The translations under genes were made by a program, and so were the position numbers. Positions 16,281-22,474 of a DNA stretch of 64,000 nt are shown here, one piece after another; the stretch's first letter is position 1, and the number at the start of each line of letters is the position of its first letter. This DNA comes from UBA1189 sp964570685 (GTDB lineage Bacteria; Bacteroidota; Bacteroidia; Bacteroidales; Bacteroidaceae), in the NCBI GenBank assembly GCA_964570685.1, contig CAZMZC010000008.1, forward strand, positions 16,805-80,804. Direction: 5' to 3'. The notes beneath the pieces were generated by a model. The model saw only the letters and a program-made list of their open reading frames with translations. It had not been told where the DNA came from and searched no databases.

Positions 16281-16504
16281 CTATCCATAAACTATACAAA
16301 ATTTCGGCGTAACCCTGATATAGCTCAGTGCGTTACGCCGACAAAATGTACAATGCGCCGTTAGCGTATATGCTCATTTCCCGAAATTCCCTGGTGTGGG
16401 GCGGTAGCAGCCTTTGATGCGGGGCACAGGCTCCATCTCACCATGGGCCACATAGTCGGCCAACTTCTGATACGAGGTGCTGATAGCGTAGTGACTGATG
16501 CGGG
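16281..16504. repeat. direct repeat DR1 (copy 2, about 224 bp)
   Basis: Partner of 13835-14057. It contains the hairpin at 16304-16341 and the 3' end of the intact HU-related gene. The 239 nt before it, from 16042, hold no gene. Confidence 0.85.
16304..16341 (-). terminator. hairpin after the HU-related gene
   Basis: Arms TCGGCGTAAC and GTTACGCCGA are a perfect 10-bp inverted repeat with an 18-nt loop (CCTGATATAGCTCAGTGC), 33 nt past the gene. There is no clear T-run. The same structure with one mismatch is at 13858-13895. It may be a terminator or a recombination site. Confidence 0.5.
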
Positions 16505-17021
16505 CAAACTCGCGGACGCTGATGTCGTCGTGTGTCTCGAAGTGCTCATACAGTGCGTCGGCCAGCTCGGGAGCTGCGAGGGGCTGGCGCACCTTACCCT
16601 CCACCTTGAACTTCACGTCGGCAAGGCGGTCGAGCAGGTGCTTGTCGGGGCGGAAGCGTATGCCGCTGATGCGTACGTCCTTGCCCGTGGGAGGTGTGGA
16701 GCCGCTATGACTGCTCAGCTCCATGGTGAGCGAACCTAAGCCGTCGAGTTGCACGCGGTGTCCCTCGCACAGGGCATCGGTGATGGCCGTGCGCAAGGCA
16801 TCCCACACGAGCTTCACATCGGTGGGCGTGGCGGTGGTGGCATGACTGATGTCGTGTGCCATCTGCTCGATGTCTACCTTCTGCGGATGGGCAATGCCGA
16901 CGGCTACACCTTGTATGTCGGTCTCGGTACCGCAAAGGAGGCGGCGACTGGTCAGTGTGCAGTTCACCACAGGGGCGTAACTGCTCTCATGGTGCACATG
17001 CTTCGATTTCTTGATTTTCAT
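16374..17021 (-). CDS. HU-related DNA-binding protein
   Basis: A 215-residue protein of the HU-related group seen in Bacteroidales (histone-like, TIGR01201 type). Residues about 45-140 carry the HU/IHF-like core: VDIEQMAHDIS, VWDALRTAITDAL, then the GHRVQLDGLGSLTMEL beta turn. A C-terminal part of about 70 residues (ISVREFARISHYAISTSYQK) looks like a helix-turn-helix. It should bind DNA, perhaps bending it. The leader is long (about 130 nt) and filled with 22-nt repeats, which could be sites for feedback control. A damaged 3' copy lies at 13926-14057. It is divergent from the DUF3987 gene. Confidence 0.82.
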   Translation of the reverse strand: MKIKKSKHVHHESSYAPVVNCTLTSRRLLCGTETDIQGVAVGIAHPQKVDIEQMAHDISHATTATPTDVKLVWDALRTAITDALCEGHRVQLDGLGSLTMELSSHSGSTPPTGKDVRISGIRFRPDKHLLDRLADVKFKVEGKVRQPLAAPELADALYEHFETHDDISVREFARISHYAISTSYQKLADYVAHGEMEPVPRIKGCYRPTPGNFGK

Positions 17022-17032
17022 AGGGAGTCAGT

Positions 17033-17143
17033 GTTTTTTCTATAGTCCGAAAGTTTTTCTATTCGCAGTCAGAATCTTTTCTACTCGCGAGCGGAATGTT
17101 TTCTATTCGCGGTCAGAAACCATTCTATTCGCAGTCAGAAATA
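17033..17143 (-). repeat. 22-nt tandem repeats in the leader of the HU-related gene
   Basis: Units start at 17055, 17077, 17099 and 17122, with a poorer one before 17055. On the plus strand a unit reads TTTTCTATTCGCAGTCAGAA plus 2 nt. Each has TTCT and AGAA ends with about 10 nt between. The array lies between the HU-gene promoter and its start codon, so it is transcribed. There are no unique spacers, so it is not CRISPR. Confidence 0.85.
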
Positions 17144-17160
17144 TTTTTCTCTTTGTAGAA

Positions 17161-17192
17161 CAAAGATAATAAATAGTTCCGATTCTTGCAAA
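17161..17192 (-). promoter_or_regulatory. promoter of the HU-related gene
   Basis: On the minus strand TTTG (17192-17189), a 20-nt spacer and TATCTTTG (17168-17161) fit the consensus exactly. The start of transcription should be near 17153, giving a leader of about 130 nt. Confidence 0.8.
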
Positions 17193-17235
17193 CGAACCGT
17201 CCATTTTATTTGCAAGTATACTGGTTCTCAGGGTA

Positions 17236-17266
17236 TTGACATGGGGATTTTCAGGTTGTATATTTG
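17236..17266 (+). promoter_or_regulatory. promoter of the DUF3987 gene
   Basis: TATATTTG at 17259-17266 matches the -7 box. A TTGA 19 nt before it is a partial -33 box. It faces away from the HU-gene promoter about 45 nt to the left. Confidence 0.6.
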
Positions 17267-17307
17267 CAGTGGAAATCAACGATGACGATAACGATGACAC
17301 TGACTAA

Positions 17308-17361
17308 GCTAACCAAAAAGCACTGTCCAACTCTCCCTCTGTTTATAGAGGGACAGTTAGC
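17308..17361 (+). promoter_or_regulatory. leader with two competing hairpins before the DUF3987 gene
   Basis: TCCCTCT/AGAGGGA (17334-17340 and 17347-17353) can form a 7-bp stem. ACTGTCC/GGACAGT (17322-17328 and 17351-17357) can form another. They share bases 17351-17353 and so exclude each other. GCTAAC/GTTAGC at the outer ends may add to the second form. The array is in the transcribed leader. Confidence 0.5.
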
Positions 17362-17411
17362 ATAAGGTCTCCATTTGAAATGTATTTACTAACCTTTTAA
17401 TCATATTTATT

Positions 17412-19076
17412 ATGCAAAACTCAAACACTCAAAACAACCTGAAAAATCAAATTATGGAAAATCTCAATGTTGCCCAACCTCAAATGTCTTACGTCGACAC
17501 ACTGCGTGAGACCATGCAGGAGGAGTTTCCCCTGCTCAGTGAAGTGACCCGTGGGGTCGTAGACGACCCTTTAACCTTGATGAATGCTCGCACCGATGAC
17601 GACGGTGTGGTGGTTCCCTGCGCCCTGCCCGATGCGATGTGGCGGTCGCTGCCCCAGATGATGAGCGAGTCGCTCTCGCTCTATGCCGATGCCGACATCC
17701 GCACCATGCTCCTCATGGCCATGATGGCAACCATAGGTTCGGCCATGAGCAATGTACGTGTGCGCCACGAGCGCCGCCTCTACTCACTGGGCATGATGAA
17801 CGTATGCGTAGGTCCCTCGGCCTCGGGCAAGGGATGCGTGGGCGATGTGGCGAGTCTCGTCGATGACATCAACGACATCATCTGCAGCGAGAGTGCCCAG
17901 GCACAGGCCGACTACCGCAAGCGCCACAACCGCTATGCCCGTCTCAACAAACAACTCAGCTATGCTGCCAAGGGCGACACAGCCAACCTTATCGACGTGG
18001 ACAACATCGCTGAGGAGGTGGACGAGCCGCAGGCTCCCCTGCGCCGTATGCACAAGCTGCCCTCGAAGACCACGGCGGCCAACTATCACCGCCTGCTCTA
18101 TGCCAATGGAGAGTACATATCGTATCTGCACATCCCCGAGCTGGCGGAGCTGAATGCTGCCAATCGCACTGCCTTCGGTGACTTCATGTACATGATGCTC
18201 GCCGCGCAGAACGAGGAACCCCTGCACACCGCCCGCAAGACCGATGATGAGGACTACCGCATAGAGCACACCCGACTGGCCTTGGTAGCCACGGGCACGG
18301 AGTCATCGGTGCGGGCCTTCATCCCTAACCTCGAGGACGGACTCTCCACGCGTTTCCTCTACCACAACCTGCCCGCCAAGGACACGGTGCGCGACGAGAT
18401 GGATGAGGCCATGGCCGAGGCGATGAACGATGTGTATACCCACCACCGCACCCAGCTGACGGCGATATGGAGCGAGCTGCGCCGGTTTGACGGCAAGCCC
18501 GACGACGAACTGCCGCGCCTCATGCTCAGCGATGCGCAGCGCACGCTCATCAACGACTATTACCGTCAGATGGTATCGTTCATCGCGCTCACCCAGCCCG
18601 ACCGAGACTTGCGGGCACCCATCCTGCGCACCCGCCTGAACCTCTACCGTATGCAGATGGTCATCGCCGTGCTGCGCCGTCACGAGGAGATGGGCACCGC
18701 CGAGGGCATGTTCGACGAGAGGCTCTTCACCACCACCGAGGCCGACCTGCGCTGGGCATTGGCCTATATCTTCTATACCATGATGCAGACCTCTACCATC
18801 TACGACCGCCTGCGTCGTGAGGAGACGGAGGAGGCACCCAAGCGCACCCGCCTCAGCGCACTGGCCTTCCTGCACATGCTGCCCCGCCAGTTCTGTACAG
18901 CCGAGGCCATACGCATCGGCAAAGAGCGCGGCATCGGTGAAGGTGGTGTAGCCAAGAAACTGACCAAGCTGATCAAGGAGTACTACATTGCCAAAGTGCG
19001 CCACGGCGTGTTTGTCAAGGTGACGAAAGCTGATAGGAACAAGTGGAAAGGCGGTTGTACAGATTTGGCGGCATAA
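17412..19076 (+). CDS. DUF3987-family P-loop protein
   Basis: A 554-residue protein of the DUF3987 type found in Bacteroidales accessory regions, often beside primase/VirE-like genes. Near residue 134 it has a P-loop, GPSASGKGCVGD. A long basic/acidic helical part follows (around DYRKRHNRYARLNKQ). Then come FGDFMYMMLAAQNEEPLHTA and LVATGTESSVRAFIP, typical of the family ATPase core. The C-terminus looks like a winged helix (RQFCTAEAIRIGKERGIGE). It may be a replication or mobilisation ATPase, but no partner primase is next to it. A second ATG (MENLNVAQP) 14 codons in is an equally good start. Confidence 0.8.
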   Translation: MQNSNTQNNLKNQIMENLNVAQPQMSYVDTLRETMQEEFPLLSEVTRGVVDDPLTLMNARTDDDGVVVPCALPDAMWRSLPQMMSESLSLYADADIRTMLLMAMMATIGSAMSNVRVRHERRLYSLGMMNVCVGPSASGKGCVGDVASLVDDINDIICSESAQAQADYRKRHNRYARLNKQLSYAAKGDTANLIDVDNIAEEVDEPQAPLRRMHKLPSKTTAANYHRLLYANGEYISYLHIPELAELNAANRTAFGDFMYMMLAAQNEEPLHTARKTDDEDYRIEHTRLALVATGTESSVRAFIPNLEDGLSTRFLYHNLPAKDTVRDEMDEAMAEAMNDVYTHHRTQLTAIWSELRRFDGKPDDELPRLMLSDAQRTLINDYYRQMVSFIALTQPDRDLRAPILRTRLNLYRMQMVIAVLRRHEEMGTAEGMFDERLFTTTEADLRWALAYIFYTMMQTSTIYDRLRREETEEAPKRTRLSALAFLHMLPRQFCTAEAIRIGKERGIGEGGVAKKLTKLIKEYYIAKVRHGVFVKVTKADRNKWKGGCTDLAA

Positions 19077-19168
19077 CACTCAGTGTGCCACACCAGTTAC
19101 ATCAAAAATAAGTACAGTTTATGGATAGTTTAAGGATAGTTTCATGTACTGTTTTCCCTCCCCGACAA

Positions 19169-20707
19169 CTACTCCTCGAAACTTCTTTGTTCCGTACCTT
19201 CGATAGGAGTAAGCGGCCGCAGGTAGGAGGCGGCAGCATCGGTGACCACAAGCACGATATCGCTCCCCACTCCACTGACGGGTGGCACAAACTCTGTAGT
19301 GCGGTTCCTGTATTCGCCGATGTAGGCGTATTCGCCCGTTACGGGAGAGTACCACCAAGCCTTTTTCCTCTTTCCTGCAATCTTGGTAAGGTCTATCTGC
19401 ATGGGGCGCCCGGTGTAGTTGTACACCAGCAGGTAGTCGTCGCCACGGGTGGCGGCAAGGCGGTCATATTTCTTGACTACCCATGCCGAGTCGGCCGGAA
19501 CGATTGTGCCAGCCGCGGGGAGCTGCTCCTGAGGCACCCGCACCACAGGCAACGCCTCGCTCTCGGCCTGTCGCTTGTCAGAGGCGGCCACTACCGACTG
19601 GTCGGGCACCCGTTCCTCGTAGGGAAATGTCAGCATGAGGCTCTTCAGGTGCTGCATCTGACCGAACCCGGGGAAGTCGAGGGCCTCCCACCAAGGTGTG
19701 TTGGCAAAGTAGGCGGGGCTGATGCCGGGGCGATAGAACTGCATGATTTCGTTGCAGCCGTAGGTGTGTCCGCAGGCACCGGCGAAGACCGACCAGTAGG
19801 CGTAGCGCCGTACGTCGGCAGCCGTCCACCGAGGCTCCGTGCCGTGATGCAGGCCTTGTGGTATGTTTTCGTAAGAGGGCTCGCCATCGAGCACGGGTTT
19901 CATGGGGTCGTCAATAAATGACTGCTCCACATAGCGCCAGTTGTCCTCCTCGGTCTTGTCGGGGATGGGGTAGTCTTTGTTGCCCATACGCTGGTCGTAG
20001 CGGCGGTGCCCGCTCTGAAACATGTGGAAGTCTATCCACTCGGCCGCAGGGAAGAACTGCGAGGAGCAGGTGCGTCCGCGCGGATGGAATGTCATCAGAT
20101 GCGCCGTGTCGATGGCGCGTATGGTGCGTGCCAAGGTCTCCCACACCTCAGTCTTCACCGAGCCTTGTATGTCGCCTCCGATAATCCACACTATGTTGGG
20201 ACAGTCCTTATAGCGGTTGGCCAGGAAGGTGCCATACTTTACCGCCTCCTCTTGGGTCATCTTGCCGCTCTTCACCAGTCCGCCCCAGATACACACCATG
20301 CCGATGTAGATGCCATGGCGCTCGGCCGTCTGCACGATATAGTCCATGTGGTCCCAGTAGCCATACACGCCAGGGCGGTCGATATCCGAGAAGTCGTAGC
20401 CTGCAGGGTGCGACGACTGTCCGTAGGCATTGTAGGCAGGCACGGCGTTGACCGTCTGCACCTGCACCACGTTGTATCCGGCTTGAGCGCAACGGCTCAG
20501 GTAGAAGTCCACCTCGTCCCGATTGAGGCGCTCGGGCATGAGCCACCCCGTATCGCCCAGCCAGAAGAAGGGTTTGCCGTTCTCGTGCACCAGGTAGCGG
20601 TTGTTGTCACTGACGCGCAGGGCGCCATTCTTCCAAGGGGCCTCGGGCTTGGCCGTCACCAACAGGGTGGAGGCCGTCAGCAGGAGTAGCGAAAGCAGTC
20701 TTGTCAT
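19169..20707 (-). CDS. GH140-like glycoside hydrolase (DUF4038 family)
   Basis: A secreted TIM-barrel enzyme of about 512 residues. It begins MTRLLSLLLLTASTLLVT with cleavage near VTAKP. The catalytic domain has the DUF4038 pattern: PFFWLGDTGWLMPERL, then YNVVQVQTVNAVPAYNAYG, NIVWIIGGDIQG (acid/base region) and PVLDGEPSYENIP (nucleophile region). The C-terminal about 90 residues resemble a small beta domain (YDRLAATRGDDYLLVYNYTG). GH140 members include apiosidases acting on pectic rhamnogalacturonan II, which would suit the pectinases elsewhere in the window. A promoter at 20737-20768 lies downstream of the 20767 ATG and supports this start. Confidence 0.83.
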   Translation of the reverse strand: MTRLLSLLLLTASTLLVTAKPEAPWKNGALRVSDNNRYLVHENGKPFFWLGDTGWLMPERLNRDEVDFYLSRCAQAGYNVVQVQTVNAVPAYNAYGQSSHPAGYDFSDIDRPGVYGYWDHMDYIVQTAERHGIYIGMVCIWGGLVKSGKMTQEEAVKYGTFLANRYKDCPNIVWIIGGDIQGSVKTEVWETLARTIRAIDTAHLMTFHPRGRTCSSQFFPAAEWIDFHMFQSGHRRYDQRMGNKDYPIPDKTEEDNWRYVEQSFIDDPMKPVLDGEPSYENIPQGLHHGTEPRWTAADVRRYAYWSVFAGACGHTYGCNEIMQFYRPGISPAYFANTPWWEALDFPGFGQMQHLKSLMLTFPYEERVPDQSVVAASDKRQAESEALPVVRVPQEQLPAAGTIVPADSAWVVKKYDRLAATRGDDYLLVYNYTGRPMQIDLTKIAGKRKKAWWYSPVTGEYAYIGEYRNRTTEFVPPVSGVGSDIVLVVTDAAASYLRPLTPIEGTEQRSFEE

Positions 20708-20736
20708 GATTTGCTCGAAGTTGACGTTTACCGATG

Positions 20737-20768
20737 CAAAGAAAAGGGAAATATTCCAACAGAGCAAA
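20737..20768 (-). promoter_or_regulatory. promoter of the GH140-like gene
   Basis: On the minus strand TTTG (20768-20765), a 20-nt spacer, and TTTCTTTG (20744-20737), 7 of 8 to TAnnTTTG. Expected start near 20729. Confidence 0.6.
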
Positions 20769-20800
20769 CGGGGAGGGGGGGGAAAAAACGCTCAAATAAA

Positions 20801-20832
20801 TTTGGCATTTCATTCGGTTTGCACTAATTTTA
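20801..20832 (+). promoter_or_regulatory. upstream mltD promoter P2
   Basis: TTTG (20801-20804), 20-nt spacer, TAATTTTA (20825-20832), one base off the consensus. Its spacer holds TCGGTTTGC, as does that of P1. Confidence 0.5.
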
Positions 20833-20888
20833 GCGACTTCGTCGCAGAAGGTACGCTGCACCTCGGGATAAAAAATAAATAGATTTAT

Positions 20889-20919
20889 TTTGTTCTCCCC
20901 TCGGTTTGCTGTACCTTTG
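20889..20919 (+). promoter_or_regulatory. mltD promoter P1
   Basis: TTTG (20889-20892), 19-nt spacer, TACCTTTG (20912-20919), an exact consensus match. The spacer includes CTCGGTTTGC just before the -7 box. It shows that mltD has its own promoter and does not need the parAB transcript. Confidence 0.85.
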
Positions 20920-20949
20920 TAATTTATTCCCCAAAAGCAAAGGACGACA

Positions 20950-22326
20950 ATGAAGAAGACCGTATATATTGCCCTTTCTGCACTGGTATTGCTGTGCGGA
21001 TGCTCAGAAAAGATACTCCCCATCAGAGGAGTGAAGAAGGTAGGTGCCACAGAAGTGGCACAAGTGGGAACCCCTGTGGCTACAGCTGCACAGGACACCG
21101 TAGCCGAAGAGGTGGCGCAGGTGTCTGTAGTGAAGCGCGAACCTATACCCGAGGAGTGGACGACCATCAAGGACGACTCGCTGGTGGTGCTGGAGAGTAT
21201 GTCGGGCGAACTGGACAGCCTGCTGGGCAGCTGGTATGCACAGACGATCCTATATGTAGACACCACCTGCACGGCTACCGCCGTGAACCCCACCTTCAGC
21301 GACACGGTATACACGGAGCGACTGGCCAACCTGCCCTGCCTGGTAGCGATGGTGTACAACCAGCCCGTGCGGGCCAGCATAGACCGCTACGCCACGAAGC
21401 TGCGCCATCAGGTGTCGTATATGCTGGGTATGATGCAGTATTACGAGCCGCTCATAGAGCAGGCACTCGACGTGCACGGTGTACCCAACGAGCTGAAGTA
21501 TCTGCCCGTCATCGAGTCGGCACTGAACCCCGTAGCCGTATCGCGTGCCGGAGCTACCGGCCTGTGGCAGTTCATGTACAGCACGGGCAAGCTCTACGGA
21601 CTGAAGCAGAACAGCCTTGTCGACGACCGCCGCGACCCCGTGAAGGCCACGTGGGCGGCAGCCAAGCATCTGCGCGACCTCTACGACCACTTCGGCGACT
21701 GGAGCCTCGCCATCGCTGCCTACAACTGCGGTTCGGGCAACGTGAACAAGGCCATCTACCGCTCGGGCGGCAAGACCAGCTTCTGGGACATCTACTACTA
21801 CCTGCCCCGCGAGACACGCGGCTACGTGCCTGCCTTCATCGCCGCCACCTACATCATGACCTACCACGCCGAGCACGGCATATGCCCTATGGAGGCCAAG
21901 CTGCCCTTGCAGACCGACACGATTATGGTGAACCGCCTGCTCCACTTCGACCAGATAGCTGCCGTATGCGACATCAGCCTCGACACGCTGCGCGGCCTCA
22001 ACCCACAGTACCGTGAGGACATCATCCCCGGCAAGTTCCAACCCAACTCGCTGCGCCTGCCCGAGGACAAGATACGCACCTTCATCCTCTCGGGCGACTC
22101 TATCTACAACTACAACCGCGAGAAATACTTCTCCGAAGAGAAGGTCAAGGAGGTGAAGAACAAGGCCACCAACAGCGGCTTCATATACCACAAGATACGC
22201 AGCGGAGAGACCCTCTCGACCATCGCACGCCGCTACCGCGTGACGGTGAACGAGCTGAAGTGCTGGAACAACCTCAGCACAAGCCGCATCGTGGCAGGCA
22301 AGAGACTGAAGATATATCCGAGATAA
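20950..22326 (+). CDS. mltD: membrane-bound lytic transglycosylase with LysM domain
   Basis: Cleaves peptidoglycan glycan strands with 1,6-anhydro-muramyl products, acting in the periplasm. The N-terminus is a lipoprotein signal (LVLLCGCSEK). After a spacer of about 150 residues the SLT domain has catalytic Glu in YLPVIESALNPVAVS, then ATGLWQFMYSTGKLYGL, WSLAIAAYNCGSGNVNKA and YVPAFIAATYIM. The C-terminus has one LysM motif (YHKIRSGETLSTIARRYRV). At 458 residues it is complete. relA/spoT follows, with two GC-rich palindromic repeats between them. Confidence 0.93.
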   Translation: MKKTVYIALSALVLLCGCSEKILPIRGVKKVGATEVAQVGTPVATAAQDTVAEEVAQVSVVKREPIPEEWTTIKDDSLVVLESMSGELDSLLGSWYAQTILYVDTTCTATAVNPTFSDTVYTERLANLPCLVAMVYNQPVRASIDRYATKLRHQVSYMLGMMQYYEPLIEQALDVHGVPNELKYLPVIESALNPVAVSRAGATGLWQFMYSTGKLYGLKQNSLVDDRRDPVKATWAAAKHLRDLYDHFGDWSLAIAAYNCGSGNVNKAIYRSGGKTSFWDIYYYLPRETRGYVPAFIAATYIMTYHAEHGICPMEAKLPLQTDTIMVNRLLHFDQIAAVCDISLDTLRGLNPQYREDIIPGKFQPNSLRLPEDKIRTFILSGDSIYNYNREKYFSEEKVKEVKNKATNSGFIYHKIRSGETLSTIARRYRVTVNELKCWNNLSTSRIVAGKRLKIYPR

Positions 22327-22341
22327 AAAGAGGACCCTCCC

Positions 22342-22365
22342 TTTCCCTCCCTATAGGGAGGGAAA
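22342..22365. repeat. GC-rich palindromic repeat, copy A1
   Basis: A perfect 24-bp palindrome with centre CCCTATAGGG, 16 nt after the mltD stop. It belongs to the same loose family as copies at 22435, 30876, 30974 and 35727. Confidence 0.8.
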
Positions 22366-22434
22366 ACAGGCCTCACTGAAAGCAACTTATGTATAACCAT
22401 AAATACACATCCACACGGCCGCGATGACGGTAAG

Positions 22435-22454
22435 CCCCTCCATAAAGGGAGGGG
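22435..22454. repeat. GC-rich palindromic repeat, copy A2
   Basis: CCCCTCC and GGAGGGG arms with a short loop, followed by TTGGGGTGGGT. It ends 20 nt before the relA/spoT start and lies inside the frame extension that I reject. Confidence 0.75.
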
Positions 22455-22474
22455 TTGGGGTGGGTCTTCTAATT

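Noticed and set aside
16304..16341. tRNA or tRNA-derived attachment site
   Set aside because: The loop GATATAGCTCAGT resembles a D-arm, but no acceptor stem, anticodon arm or T-arm can be built around it.
17033..17143. CRISPR array
   Set aside because: Units follow each other directly at 22 nt without unique spacers, and there are no cas genes.
19121..19921. Open frame of 266 codons opposite the GH140-like gene
   Set aside because: Antisense shadow with no start signal and no recognisable domain.
22424..22474. Longer N-terminus for relA/spoT
   Set aside because: The extra 17 codons come from repeat A2 and have a Gly/Val-rich non-family sequence.
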